DNA from: Nocardioides mesophilus
GTDB lineage: Bacteria > Actinomycetota > Actinomycetes > Propionibacteriales > Nocardioidaceae
Assembly (NCBI RefSeq): GCF_014395785.1
Contig: NZ_CP060713.1
Coordinates: forward strand, 2,136,501 to 2,200,500
Length of the DNA: 64,000 nucleotides
Direction of reading: 5' to 3'
The notes under the pieces were generated by a model, which was not told where the DNA came from, did no database searches, and saw only the letters and a program-made list of their open reading frames with translations. This document shows, one piece after another, positions 8,745 to 17,260 of this stretch (within the stretch, counting starts at the first letter, position 1; every line of letters begins with the position of its first letter). The position numbers and the translations under genes were made by a program.

Positions 8745-9512
8745 GTGGACAAGGTCGTGGCAACGGCCGCGGAGGCGGTGGCCGACATCACGAGTGGTGC
8801 GACGGTCGCCGTGGGCGGCTTCGGGCTGTGCGGTGTTCCGGCGGTGCTGATCGATGCGCTGCTCGCCGCCGGCGTCTCGGACCTGCAGGCGGTGTCGAAC
8901 AACTGTGGCGTCGACGAGTGGGGCCTGGGCCGGCTGCTCGCGGAGAGGCGGATCCGCCGGATGATCTCCTCCTACGTCGGGGAGAACAAGGAGTTCGCGC
9001 GGCAGTTCCTGCACGGCGAGCTGGAGGTCGAGCTGACGCCGCAGGGCACGCTCGCGGAGCGGATGCGGGCCGGCGGCTCCGGGATCCCCGCGTTCTTCAC
9101 CGCGACCGGGGTCGGCACCCAGGTGGCCGAGGGCGGCCTGCCGTGGCGCTACGACTCCGACGGCAACGTGCTCGTCGCCTCCCCGCCGAAGGAGGTGCGC
9201 TCGTTCGCCACGGCCGAGGGGGAGAAGGACTTCGTGCTCGAGGAGGCGATCGTGGCCGACTTCGCGCTGGTGCGCGCCTGGAAGGGCGACCGGCACGGCA
9301 ACCTCGTCTACCGGCAGTCGGCGCGCAACTTCAACCCGTTGGCGGCGATGTGCGGTCGGGTCACGATCGCCGAGGTCGAGCACCTCGTGGAGCCCGGCGA
9401 GATCGACGCGGACGACGTACACACCCCCGGGGTGTTCGTGCAGCGAGTGGTGCCCCTGACGCCTGAGCAGGCGGCGGACAAGCGGATCGAGAAGAGGACG
9501 GTGCGTTCCTGA
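8745..9512 (+). CDS. scoA: 3-oxoacid CoA-transferase subunit A
   Basis: This 255-residue family I CoA-transferase alpha subunit moves CoA between succinyl-CoA and a 3-oxoacid such as acetoacetate or 3-oxoadipate. Family features are the CoA-binding [16 protein letters not shown] near the start, then [15 protein letters not shown] and [14 protein letters not shown]. The GTG start follows GGGAGGAG at a good distance. It overlaps the B subunit by one base (TGATG). Which 3-oxoacid is used cannot be decided; scoAB, atoDA and pcaIJ are alike at this level. Confidence 0.88.
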   Translation: MDKVVATAAEAVADITSGATVAVGGFGLCGVPAVLIDALLAAGVSDLQAVSNNCGVDEWGLGRLLAERRIRRMISSYVGENKEFARQFLHGELEVELTPQGTLAERMRAGGSGIPAFFTATGVGTQVAEGGLPWRYDSDGNVLVASPPKEVRSFATAEGEKDFVLEEAIVADFALVRAWKGDRHGNLVYRQSARNFNPLAAMCGRVTIAEVEHLVEPGEIDADDVHTPGVFVQRVVPLTPEQAADKRIEKRTVRS

Positions 9513-10192
9513 TGGCCGGTCACGGGTGGAGCCGCGAGGAGATGGCGGCGCGAGCGGCCTCGGAGCTGACCGACGGGTCTTACGTCAACCTCGGGATCGG
9601 GCTGCCGACCCTGGTGCCCAACTACGTCGCCGAGGACGTGGAGCTGGTGCTCCAGTCGGAGAACGGCATCCTCGGCGTCGGGGCCTACCCGACCGAGGAC
9701 GCCGTCGACCCGGACCTCATCAACGCCGGCAAGGAGACCGTGACGCTGCGCAAGGGGGCGTCGTTCTTCGACTCCGCGATGTCGTTCGGGATGATCCGCG
9801 GCGGCAAGATCGACGCCGCGATCCTCGGGGCGATGCAGGTCTCGGCCTCCGGTGACATCGCGAACTGGATGATCCCCGGGAAGATGGTCAAGGGCATGGG
9901 CGGCGCGATGGACCTGGTCCACGGCGCCAAGCGGGTGATCGTGCTGATGGAGCACGTCGCCAAGGACGGCACCTACAAGATCGTCGAGGAGTGCTCGCTG
10001 CCGTTCACCGGTCGCCGCGTGGTGCAGCGGATCATCACCGACCTCGCCGTCATCGACGTGGTGGACCCCTCGACCGGTCGGCTCGCCACCTCGGGCACCC
10101 ACGGCGAACGCGCGCTGAAGCTGGTCGAGCTCGCGCCCGGTGTCACCGAGGACGAGGTGCGCTCCAAGACCGAGCCGGCCCTCATCACCTGA
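9512..10192 (+). CDS. scoB: 3-oxoacid CoA-transferase subunit B
   Basis: This 226-residue beta subunit carries the catalytic glutamate in SENG (Glu50), within [16 protein letters not shown], where the CoA thioester intermediate forms. [14 protein letters not shown] and the C-terminal section with [19 protein letters not shown] are typical of ScoB/AtoA. It is co-transcribed with scoA. The pair lies between the conserved ArsA pair and the DUF4177/RidA genes, which are neighbours in M. tuberculosis, so it belongs to the accessory segment. Confidence 0.9.
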   Translation: MAGHGWSREEMAARAASELTDGSYVNLGIGLPTLVPNYVAEDVELVLQSENGILGVGAYPTEDAVDPDLINAGKETVTLRKGASFFDSAMSFGMIRGGKIDAAILGAMQVSASGDIANWMIPGKMVKGMGGAMDLVHGAKRVIVLMEHVAKDGTYKIVEECSLPFTGRRVVQRIITDLAVIDVVDPSTGRLATSGTHGERALKLVELAPGVTEDEVRSKTEPALIT

Positions 10193-10221
10193 CCGCCGAC
10201 GGCCCCTTCTGCCCCGTGTGC

Positions 10222-10309
10222 CCGCCGATTACCACGGTATGTCGGCTGTTTGATGCTTCCCATGGGCCGCAGCCCATGGGAAGGATCAGAAGACCATGGG
10301 AAGTACGGC
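10222..10309. repeat. left copy of an ~88-bp inverted repeat flanking the DUF559 gene
   Basis: This segment aligns without gaps to the reverse complement of 11392-11479, with about 14 mismatches by eye. Shared blocks include GATTACCACGG, ATGTCGG, GCTTCCCATGGG and AGTACGGCG. Within it, 10251-10266 and 10273-10288 form a 16-bp hairpin with one mismatch around the 6-nt loop CCGCAG. It begins 29 nt after the scoB stop and ends 23 nt before the nuclease-like gene's stop. Confidence 0.8.
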
Positions 10310-10332
10310 GGGGCCGTCTGGGCCCAATCGTC

Positions 10333-11271
10333 TCAGGCGGCCACTCTGAAGAGGTGGCGGATCCGCTCTGCTGTCTCCACCGGCTGGGAAAGGTCGTCCC
10401 ACACGAGTCGCACCATCCCCCAGTTGGTGATCTCGCGCAGCCGGTCCTCGCGGATCTTCTCGCGGAACACCGCGTCGCCCGGTTTCTCGCCGGGACGTAG
10501 CAGACGGCCGTACTTCATCTTGCCGTCGAACTCCCCGAGCAGTCCGAGCTCCGGCCAGGCGAAGTCGGTCACCCCGACCAGCTGGCCACGTCCGTCGTGA
10601 ACCTCGAACTGGAGATCGGGGGCGGGCAGCCGTTGCGCCCAGAAGAGGAACTTCGACCGCGACTCGCCCACCGACTCCGAACGGGGGTCGGACAGGCGCA
10701 GCGCGATGTCGAGTCGGCGGTGTCGCGGCCACCACCGCATCGCCTCGTGCGTCTGCTCGAGCTGCTCCCACGAGCACCCACGCCGACGCACCGCATCGAG
10801 GACCACTACACCGGACTCGGTGCTGCCCATCGAAGCCGTTTCGAGCGCCGCCCGCGCTGGTCGGACGGCGGTGACACCGTCCACCGCGACGGTGTCGTCG
10901 TCGAGACAGAGCCCTTCGTGGTGCTGCACACCGGCCTCAGTCCTACCGGCTCCGCCGTCGGTCCGGGTGACGTGGACGAGGGAGAGATCCACATCGTGCA
11001 CCTCGAGACCGTGGTGCAGGGCGGCGCTGACGTGGCTGGCGACCACTCTTCCCGCGAGCCTGCTGACGACCGAGCGGGAGGTGGTGCGGTGTCGCTCGGA
11101 GGTGTCGGCGCGGGCCCAGAGGTCCGAGAACGTGTAGGCGCCGGGCCGGATCCGGTGCCACAGCTTCGCCCGGACCGCGCGTCTGATCGACTGGTCATCG
11201 TGGCCGGCGCGCAGCGCCTCGGCCCGTGTGAAGAAGCCGCGTGCCTCTGCCAGTGCTCGGAGCTGGTCCAT
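10333..11271 (-). CDS. AbiEi-type winged-helix plus DUF559 (Vsr/PD-(D/E)xK-like) protein
   Basis: The 312 residues have two parts. Residues about 1-50 (RGFFTRAEALRAGHDDQSIR, then LWHRIRPGAY) match the winged-helix head called AbiEi antitoxin domain. Residues about 195-312 form a DUF559 domain of the very-short-patch-repair/restriction fold. Possible catalytic residues are E203, D236 (in VTDFAWPE) and D249-G-K251 (in GEFDGKMKYG). No toxin partner lies next to it. Start ATG 11271 is chosen because it begins the conserved domain; the frame stays open to 11406 inside the right repeat. Such genes are frequent, often multicopy and functionally uncharacterised in actinobacteria. The flanking inverted repeats suggest it travels as a unit. 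Confidence 0.75.
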   Translation of the reverse strand: MDQLRALAEARGFFTRAEALRAGHDDQSIRRAVRAKLWHRIRPGAYTFSDLWARADTSERHRTTSRSVVSRLAGRVVASHVSAALHHGLEVHDVDLSLVHVTRTDGGAGRTEAGVQHHEGLCLDDDTVAVDGVTAVRPARAALETASMGSTESGVVVLDAVRRRGCSWEQLEQTHEAMRWWPRHRRLDIALRLSDPRSESVGESRSKFLFWAQRLPAPDLQFEVHDGRGQLVGVTDFAWPELGLLGEFDGKMKYGRLLRPGEKPGDAVFREKIREDRLREITNWGMVRLVWDDLSQPVETAERIRHLFRVAA

Positions 11272-11391
11272 GCAGCCATGTTCTGCTCGCCGCCGCGCGG
11301 TCGGCAGCCGGTTCGGACGAGCTGTGCAGAGCGGGGGCCGCGCGCCGTTGTGGACATGTCCCGGCGGCAGCACCGAGACGGTCGCCCCGGA

Positions 11392-11479
11392 CGCCGTACT
11401 GCCCATGGTTCTTTGACGCTTCCCGTGGGTTGTCGCCCATGGGAAGCGTCAAACATCCGACATCCCGTGGTAATCCGCG
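11392..11479. repeat. right copy of the ~88-bp inverted repeat flanking the DUF559 gene
   Basis: This is the inverted counterpart of 10222-10309. It contains a long hairpin: TTTGACGCTTCCCGTGGG (11412-11429) pairs with 11436-11453 over 18 bp with a single G-U, around the 6-nt loop TTGTCG. The hairpins of the two copies have the same loop length and the same CCCATGGG core. The rest of 11272-11518 contains no gene. Confidence 0.8.
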
Positions 11480-11518
11480 GCCAGGAGGGGAGAACGGCCC
11501 GCTCGCTCGTCCGGGGGG

Positions 11519-13228
11519 TTAGAGGTCGGGGTGCTTCGCGGCCAGCCGGTAGGCGCCGGAGTGGAACACCAGCGGCTCGCCGCCGGGGGCGTCGTAGGAC
11601 TCGATCTCGCCGAGGAAGACCACGTGGTCGCCGGCGTCGACGCGTTCGGTACGGCGGCACACGAACGTCGCGACCGTGCCCTCGAGCAGCGGCGGGTCGT
11701 CGCCGGCGAGGGCCACCCCGTCGAACTTGTCCGACCCTGAGGTCGAGAACTGCCGGGACAGGTGGTGCTGGTCGGCCGCGAGCACGTTGACCGCGAACCG
11801 GTCCGCGGCCTCGAAGGCCGGCAGCGACGGCGAGGACACCGCGGCCGCCCAGAGCACCAGCGGCGGGTTCAACGACACCGACGTGAACGAGTTGGCGGTC
11901 ATCGCGAACCGCTCCCCGCGGTGGGTGGCGGTGACGACGGTGACGCCGGTGGCGTACTGCCCCAGTGCGCGGCGCAGGTCCCGGGCGTCGAAACGGTTCC
12001 CGGCGGCGGCCCGCTGCTCGGCGAGGAACGCCGCGGAGGCGGCCTCGTCGAACCACCAGGGCTCGAACAGCCGGGCGTCGTCGAAGCCGGCGGCGATCCG
12101 CTCCGCCACCCCGGGCAGCCGGCCGGCCTCGGCGAGCACCGCGAGCTGGTGCGGGGCCCGCGGCTGCAGCCAGTCGTTGGTCCACCGCGTCGCGAACCGC
12201 GCCCAGCCGCGCCAGAAGTGGTCGAAGGTCTGGCCCATCCAGTCCTCGTCGAAGGCCCCGGTGTGGTTGACGATCGCGTCGAGGTAGAACGAGGCCGACT
12301 TCACCGCGGTGTTCGCGCCCTGGCTGGTCACCGGGTCGTTGAGCACCACCGCGTCGGCCATCCCCAGCACCGTCGCCCCGCTGGGCAGGGTGCCGACGGG
12401 GCGCCGGACGACCGGGGTGAAGGTGCCGCGCAGCACCGCCCGGTCGTCGACGAGCTCGGCGCCGGCGATCCGGACCGCCTCGGCGGGGAAGTGCTCGGCG
12501 AGCACGGTGCGGAGCCGGTCGAGGTGCTCGCCGGGGGTCCGCACGTCCTCCCAGACGTCGGCCGGACCGCCCGGGACGCCCTCGACCACCATCACGTCGC
12601 AGGGCCCGTCGACGGTGAGCGCGGGGCAGGTGAAGCACTCGCCGACGCCCTCCACGACGTGGTAGCGCAGCGCCGGGCCGGCCGGGTCCGCCGCCACCCC
12701 GCGCAGGTAGGTGAGGGCGGCGACCCGCCGCGGCGAGGAGTATGGCGTCCGCTCCGCATCGACCTCGAAGAGGTCGGCCAGCCCGCCGCGGCCGGTGGAG
12801 ATGACCACCAGGTCGTGCCGGGCGGCGAGCTCCTCGACGTCCTCGATGCCGGCGTTGCGGACCACGACCTTGCCGCCGAGCCGCTGGACCGCCTCCAGCA
12901 CCGCCGGCAGCTTCAGCCGCAGGTCCACCGACCGGGCCGGCGCCGACAGCGGCGCGTCGAAGGCGCTGGTGGCGCCGTCGGCGGTGCGCAGGTCGAAGGA
13001 GAGCCGGTCGACCGACGGCGCCGCCGGCAGCAGCGCGGTCACGCCGAGCGTGGTCTCGAGGTCGAGCGCGGACTCGAAGGTGACCTGGCTGGACATCACG
13101 GCGCCGTCGCGGATCTCCTCCGCGGTCCGGTCGGTCACCAGGGTCACCTGGCAGCCGTGGCCGAGCAGGCCGAGCGCGAGGGTGGTGCCGGCCGGGCCGG
13201 CTCCGACCACGGCGACGCTGGGGGACAT
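11519..13228 (-). CDS. one-component styrene monooxygenase (StyA-flavin reductase fusion, StyA2B type)
   Basis: The protein has 569 residues. The N-terminal ~410 form a styrene-monooxygenase-like FAD epoxidase with the dinucleotide motif VVGAGPAG (7-14). The C-terminal ~150 (from RRALGQYATGVTVVTATHRG) form an NAD(P)H:flavin reductase of the StyB/HpaC family. Fusions of this kind (StyA2B of Rhodococcus opacus) make their own reduced FAD and epoxidise styrene or oxidise indole and sulfides. No styrene-oxide isomerase or phenylacetaldehyde dehydrogenase is nearby, so the natural substrate is open. It follows the esterase gene by 42 nt on the same strand and is probably co-transcribed. Confidence 0.88.
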   Translation of the reverse strand: MSPSVAVVGAGPAGTTLALGLLGHGCQVTLVTDRTAEEIRDGAVMSSQVTFESALDLETTLGVTALLPAAPSVDRLSFDLRTADGATSAFDAPLSAPARSVDLRLKLPAVLEAVQRLGGKVVVRNAGIEDVEELAARHDLVVISTGRGGLADLFEVDAERTPYSSPRRVAALTYLRGVAADPAGPALRYHVVEGVGECFTCPALTVDGPCDVMVVEGVPGGPADVWEDVRTPGEHLDRLRTVLAEHFPAEAVRIAGAELVDDRAVLRGTFTPVVRRPVGTLPSGATVLGMADAVVLNDPVTSQGANTAVKSASFYLDAIVNHTGAFDEDWMGQTFDHFWRGWARFATRWTNDWLQPRAPHQLAVLAEAGRLPGVAERIAAGFDDARLFEPWWFDEAASAAFLAEQRAAAGNRFDARDLRRALGQYATGVTVVTATHRGERFAMTANSFTSVSLNPPLVLWAAAVSSPSLPAFEAADRFAVNVLAADQHHLSRQFSTSGSDKFDGVALAGDDPPLLEGTVATFVCRRTERVDAGDHVVFLGEIESYDAPGGEPLVFHSGAYRLAAKHPDL

Positions 13229-13270
13229 GCCCCCAGCGTCTCACCACCGCCGAAGCCGGCCGAGCGCGGC

Positions 13271-14086
13271 TCAGCCGGCGGCCGGCCCGGAGGGTGGGGG
13301 TGAGCCGAGCGCGTCGAGCACCGTCGGCCAGGCGGTGGACAGCGGGTCGATCACTTCGAAGTGCCCGGCACCGGGCAGCTCGCGGAGCCCGACATCCGGC
13401 AGCGCGGCGGCCAGCGAGCGGCTCTGCGAGACCGGTACGACGTCGTCGTCGGTGCCGTGCACGAGGACGATCCGGCCGGGGGGAGCCGTGCCGGGGTCCA
13501 GCAGCGTCAGCGGGTCGGCGTCGGCGTAGCGCTCCGGCACCTCGTCGGGACCGCCGCCGAGGAGGTCCTGGGTCGCGCCGTCGCCGAGCCGCTCCCGCGC
13601 GGCCGCGCGCAGGTCCGCGACCGGCGCGAGCGCGACCACCCGGTCGGCCGTGACCCCGGGCCGGGAGGCCAGCCACAGCACGAGGTGGCCGCCGGCGGAG
13701 TGGCCGACCAGCGAGGTGGTCGTGGCGGCCAGCCCGAGCCCGTCCAGCAGGCCGGGCAGCGCGAGCACGGCCGCCTCGACGTCGGTGCCGGTGGTCGGCC
13801 AGCCACCCTCGGCGGGCGGCGGCCCGACCCGGCGGTACTCCACGGCGGCGACCAGGTACCCCTCCTCGACCAGGGCGCGCGCCATCGGCCGGTTGTGCAG
13901 CCGGTCGAAGCCGGCGCGCCAGAAGCCGCCGTGCACCAGCACGACCAGCGGCACCGGCCCGCCGTCCCGTGCCGCCTCCGGCACGTGCACGTCGATGATG
14001 CCGTCGCGGTGCCCGGCGTACCGGAGCACCACCTCGGGCAGGGCGGCCTGCCGGGTGAGCACGTCTCGGGGGTCCACGGCGTTCAT
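13271..14086 (-). CDS. alpha/beta hydrolase (esterase/kynurenine formamidase-like)
   Basis: This 271-residue hydrolase has the oxyanion motif HGGFW (52-56), nucleophile GHSAGG (Ser130), a probable acid in VHGTDDDVVPV and the histidine in GAGHFEVID. The HGG pattern places it in the carboxylesterase / hormone-sensitive-lipase / kynurenine-formamidase-like group. It is cytoplasmic, with no signal peptide. It is the first gene of a likely two-gene operon with the monooxygenase fusion, so it may act on an ester substrate or product of that enzyme (inference). Confidence 0.82.
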   Translation of the reverse strand: MNAVDPRDVLTRQAALPEVVLRYAGHRDGIIDVHVPEAARDGGPVPLVVLVHGGFWRAGFDRLHNRPMARALVEEGYLVAAVEYRRVGPPPAEGGWPTTGTDVEAAVLALPGLLDGLGLAATTTSLVGHSAGGHLVLWLASRPGVTADRVVALAPVADLRAAARERLGDGATQDLLGGGPDEVPERYADADPLTLLDPGTAPPGRIVLVHGTDDDVVPVSQSRSLAAALPDVGLRELPGAGHFEVIDPLSTAWPTVLDALGSPPPSGPAAG

Positions 14087-14118
14087 GGCCGGTCACGGTA
14101 GCCGTTAGGCTCGCGGGC

Positions 14119-14274
14119 ATGACGAAATGGGAGTACATGACCGCGCCGGTGCTCGTGCACGCCACCAAGCAGATCCTCGACAACTTCGGTCAGGACGGCT
14201 GGGAGCTCGTGCAGATGGTGCCGGGGATGAACCCGGAGAACCTCGTCGCCTACTTCAAGCGGCCGCTGTCATGA
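14119..14274 (+). CDS. DUF4177 small protein
   Basis: This 51-residue protein begins MTKWEYMTAPVLVHATKQIL and has the family core DNFGQDGWELVQMVPG, ending YFKRPLS. It matches the small DUF4177 protein that precedes the RidA gene in many actinobacteria (Rv3678A next to Rv3678c). Its stop overlaps the ridA start (ATGA at 14271-14274), so the two are coupled. Its function is unknown. Confidence 0.85.
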   Translation: MTKWEYMTAPVLVHATKQILDNFGQDGWELVQMVPGMNPENLVAYFKRPLS

Positions 14275-14741
14275 GCACCCCCGAGGAGCGGCTGGCCGGG
14301 CTCGGCCTGAGCGTCCCGGAGGTGCCGAAGCCGGTGGCGGCCTACATCCCGGTGCTGCGCAGCGGCAACCTGGTCTTCACCTCGGGGCAGCTGCCGATGC
14401 GCGAGGGCCGGCTGATCACCACCGGCAAGGTCGGTGGCGAGGTCAGCGCCGAGGAGGGCTACGAGTGCGCCCGCCAGTGCGCGCTGAACGCGATCGCCGC
14501 GGTGCGCAGCGAGATCGGTGACCTGTCCGCGGTCAAGCGGATCGTCAAGGTGGTCGCCTTCGTCGCCTCCACGACCGACTTCACCGGCCAGCCGGGCGTC
14601 GCCAACGGAGCCTCCGAGATCTTCGGCGAGGTCTTCGGCGACGCCGGCCGGCACACCCGCTCCGCCGTCGGCGTCCCGGTGCTGCCGCTCGACGCCCCGG
14701 TCGAGGTCGAGCTGATCGTCGAGGTCGAGGCGGCTCCCTGA
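14271..14741 (+). CDS. RidA family protein (YjgF/YER057c/UK114)
   Basis: This 156-residue RidA-like protein belongs to a family that hydrolyses reactive enamine/imine intermediates such as 2-aminoacrylate. Family sequence includes LVFTSGQLPMREG, ARQCALNAIAAVRS, VKVVAFVASTTDFTGQP and GRHTRSAVGV. The last contains the arginine that binds the substrate carboxylate in RidA. It lies in a tight run (DUF4177, RidA, NUDIX, MBL hydrolase) with overlapping stop and start codons throughout. Confidence 0.9.
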   Translation: MSTPEERLAGLGLSVPEVPKPVAAYIPVLRSGNLVFTSGQLPMREGRLITTGKVGGEVSAEEGYECARQCALNAIAAVRSEIGDLSAVKRIVKVVAFVASTTDFTGQPGVANGASEIFGEVFGDAGRHTRSAVGVPVLPLDAPVEVELIVEVEAAP

Positions 14742-15652
14742 TGGAGGCCCGCATCCGGCTGCCCGACACCCTGGTCGAGCACGCCCTGGCCTTCGCCGCG
14801 GGCACCCGGACCCCGTCGGAGCCGCGCTTCGCCTCGACCGTGGTGCTGCTGCGCGAGTCAGCAGGCACGGGCGAGGCCGGCGGGGACGCCGGCGGCCCGG
14901 GATCCCTCGAGGCCTACCTGCTGCGCCGCCACGTCGACATGGCGTTCGCCGCCGGCATGTGCGTCTTCCCCGGCGGCGGCGTCGACCCCCGCGACTTCGA
15001 CCACACGGTCGCCTGGGCCGGCCCGTCCGCGGCCGAGTGGGCGGAGCGGATGGGCGTCGAGGAGGCGCTCGCGCGGGCGCTGGTCTGCGCCGCCGTACGC
15101 GAGACCTTCGAGGAGTCCGGCGTCCTGCTCGCCGGACCGACGGACTCGAGCGTGGTCGCCGACACCACCGGCGCGGACTGGGAGGAGGACCGCCGTGCGC
15201 TCGAGGCGCGCGAGGTCCCCCTCACCGACTTCCTGACCCGGCGCGGCCTGGTGCTGCGCACGGACCTGCTGCGGCTGTGGGGCTCGTGGGTGACCCCGGT
15301 CGTCGAGCCGCGCCGCTACGACACCCAGTTCTTCGTGACCCGGCTGCCGGAGGGGCAGGTGGCGCGCGACGTGTCCACCGAGTCCGACCGGGTGCTGTGG
15401 TCGCGGGTCGACGAGGCGATCCGCGCGGTCGACGCCGGCGAGATGTTCATGCTGCCGCCGACCTACTGCACGCTGCTCGAGCTCTTCGAGTACGGCGCCG
15501 TGGCCGACGCCCTGGTCGCGGCGCAGGGCCGTGACCTGACGCCGGTCGAGCCCGCGGTGGTGCCGGGGAGCGACGGCGACGCGGCGATGTACCTCTCGAT
15601 CCCGGCCCACCTGGTCGACCTCGGGCACGCCGTCCGGGAGCGCCTGGCCTGA
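14741..15652 (+). CDS. NUDIX hydrolase
   Basis: This is a 303-residue NUDIX protein. Residues after about 60 contain the metal site, with MCVFPGGGVDPRD then a Nudix-box end VRETFEESGVLL. The insert between the two halves is longer than in small NUDIX enzymes, as in NUDT8/19-like proteins. It probably cleaves a nucleoside-diphosphate-linked metabolite, but the substrate cannot be inferred. It overlaps both neighbours by one base and is translated as part of the same operon. Confidence 0.83.
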   Translation: MEARIRLPDTLVEHALAFAAGTRTPSEPRFASTVVLLRESAGTGEAGGDAGGPGSLEAYLLRRHVDMAFAAGMCVFPGGGVDPRDFDHTVAWAGPSAAEWAERMGVEEALARALVCAAVRETFEESGVLLAGPTDSSVVADTTGADWEEDRRALEAREVPLTDFLTRRGLVLRTDLLRLWGSWVTPVVEPRRYDTQFFVTRLPEGQVARDVSTESDRVLWSRVDEAIRAVDAGEMFMLPPTYCTLLELFEYGAVADALVAAQGRDLTPVEPAVVPGSDGDAAMYLSIPAHLVDLGHAVRERLA

Positions 15653-16455
15653 TGGGCTGGTCCGGTGGCTCCTTCGGGGAGCGCGCGCAGTGCGTGCTGG
15701 CGCCGAACGCCGACGTCATGACCCTCGACGGCACCAACACCTGGGTGCTGCGCGAGCCGGGGGGTCGCCGCTCGGTCGTGGTCGACCCGGGGCCGGAGAT
15801 CGCCGCGCACCTCGACGCGGTGGCGGCGTACTCCGGCGGCGCCGGTCAGGTCGCCGCCGTGCTCCTCACCCATGGGCATCTCGACCACTCCGAGGCGGCC
15901 CGGACCTTCGCCGAGCGGGTCGGCTGCGGGGTGCGGGCGCTCGACCCGGGGCACCGGCTCGGGTCCGAGGGACTGGTGGACGGCGACGTGGTGGAGGTCG
16001 ACGGCCTGGAGGTGCACGTGGTGGCGACGCCCGGGCACACCTCGGACTCGTTGTCGTTCGTGCTGCCCGCCGAGGGCGCGGTGCTGACCGGCGACACGGT
16101 GCTCGGCCGCGGCACCACCGTCGTCGCGCACCCGGACGGCCGGCTCGGGGCCTACCTGGACTCGCTGCACCGGCTCCGCGACCTGGCCGAGCAGCAGGGG
16201 CTCTCGCACGTGTGGCCGGGTCACGGACCGGTGATCGACGACGCGCTCGGGGCGCTGGACTTCTACCTCGCGCACCGGCGGGAGCGGCTCGAGCAGATCC
16301 GCGCCGCGCTGGCCGACCTGGGTGCGGACCTGCGCGGCGAGGGGCTGGCCCGGCTGATCGTCGAGCGGGTCTACGCCGACGTGGATCCGGTGCTGTGGGG
16401 GGCCGCCGAGCTCAGCGTGCGGGCGCAGCTGGACTACCTCTCCGGCGCCCGCTGA
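15652..16455 (+). CDS. MBL-fold metallo-hydrolase (LACTB2/glyoxalase II-like)
   Basis: This 267-residue metallo-beta-lactamase-fold hydrolase has the dinuclear zinc motif THGHLDHS (H74, H76, D78, H79), followed by TPGHTSDSLSF, LTGDTVLG and WPGHGPVI, which supply the later ligands. The C-terminal helical section (AHRRERLEQIRAAL) is typical of LACTB2-like proteins. It is syntenic with Rv3677c beside crp. It is the last gene of the operon and converges on crp with 6 nt between stops. Confidence 0.87.
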   Translation: MGWSGGSFGERAQCVLAPNADVMTLDGTNTWVLREPGGRRSVVVDPGPEIAAHLDAVAAYSGGAGQVAAVLLTHGHLDHSEAARTFAERVGCGVRALDPGHRLGSEGLVDGDVVEVDGLEVHVVATPGHTSDSLSFVLPAEGAVLTGDTVLGRGTTVVAHPDGRLGAYLDSLHRLRDLAEQQGLSHVWPGHGPVIDDALGALDFYLAHRRERLEQIRAALADLGADLRGEGLARLIVERVYADVDPVLWGAAELSVRAQLDYLSGAR

Positions 16456-16461
16456 GCGGGT

Positions 16462-17139
16462 TCAGCGGGCCCGGCGCCCCAGCCGCTCGATGTCCATGAT
16501 CACGACCGAGCGCGGCTCGAGCCGCAGCCAGCCGCGCGAGGCGAAGTCGGCCAGCGCTTTGTTGACGGTCTCGCGGGAGGCGCCGACCAGCTGGGCGAGC
16601 TCCTCCTGGGTGAGGTCGTGGTGGACGTGCACGCCGTCGTCGGCGGTGCGGCCGAACCGGTCGGCGAGGTCGAGCAGCGCCTTGGCGACCCGGCCGGGGA
16701 CGTCGGAGAAGACCAGGTCGGCGACCACGTCGTTGGCCTTGCGGAGCCGGCCGGCGAGCTGGGCGAGCAGGCCGCGGGCGACGCCGGGGCGGCCGTCGAG
16801 CCAGCGCAGCAGGTCCTCGTGGGAGAGCGAGGAGAAGGTGGTGTCGGTGACCGCGGTGACCGTCGCCGAGCGCGGCCCCGGGTCGAACAGCGACAGCTCG
16901 CCGAACATCTGGCCGGGGCCGAGGATCGCCAGCAGGTTCTCCCGGCCGTCGGAGGAGGTGCGGCCGAGCTTCACCTTGCCCTCGGTGACGACGTACAGCT
17001 TGTCGCCCTCGTCGCCCTCGTGGAAGAGCACCTCGCCGCGACGAAGCCGGGCGTCGGCCATGGACGCACGCAGCGCGGTCGCCGCCTCGTCGTCCAGGGC
17101 GCTGAACAGTGGTGCCTGACGGAGTACGTCATTGTCCAC
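16462..17139 (-). CDS. crp: Crp/Fnr-family cAMP receptor-type regulator
   Basis: This 225-residue regulator has an N-terminal cyclic-nucleotide-binding beta-roll with the phosphate-binding cassette FGELSLFDPGPRSATVTA. A C-terminal helix-turn-helix reads LTQEELAQLVGASRETVNKA. It corresponds to Rv3676 (Crp) and GlxR, the global actinobacterial regulators of carbon and acetate metabolism and resuscitation factors. The start is GTG 17139 after a purine-rich AGAGGA. It is divergent from nth, with two GTCACA half-sites between them. A good Crp-type site lies upstream of the acetate permease operon in this window (27528-27543). Confidence 0.93.
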   Translation of the reverse strand: MDNDVLRQAPLFSALDDEAATALRASMADARLRRGEVLFHEGDEGDKLYVVTEGKVKLGRTSSDGRENLLAILGPGQMFGELSLFDPGPRSATVTAVTDTTFSSLSHEDLLRWLDGRPGVARGLLAQLAGRLRKANDVVADLVFSDVPGRVAKALLDLADRFGRTADDGVHVHHDLTQEELAQLVGASRETVNKALADFASRGWLRLEPRSVVIMDIERLGRRAR

Positions 17140-17186
17140 GAGGGAGTCCTCTCCGTAGCGGGGATCTGCACCGGGAGTCGGCCACA

Positions 17187-17207
17187 GTCACAGTCGTACA
17201 TGTCACA
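17187..17207. promoter_or_regulatory. two GTCACA half-sites in the crp/nth divergent region
   Basis: GTCACA occurs at 17187-17192 and 17202-17207, 15 nt apart in the same orientation. Each is a TGTGAC half-site on the crp coding strand. They are direct rather than inverted, so they are weaker than a true TGTGA-N6-TCACA site. Autoregulation of crp from here is possible but not shown. Confidence 0.3.
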
Positions 17208-17260
17208 TTCTGTCTCATCACGCCGCGCAGCGCCTACGACGCCCCCTCTAGGGTGGGTCC

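Noticed and set aside
10806-14183. Leftward 1125-codon open frame
   Set aside because: It is in the wrong frame over the monooxygenase fusion, which has clear FAD and flavin-reductase motifs in another frame.
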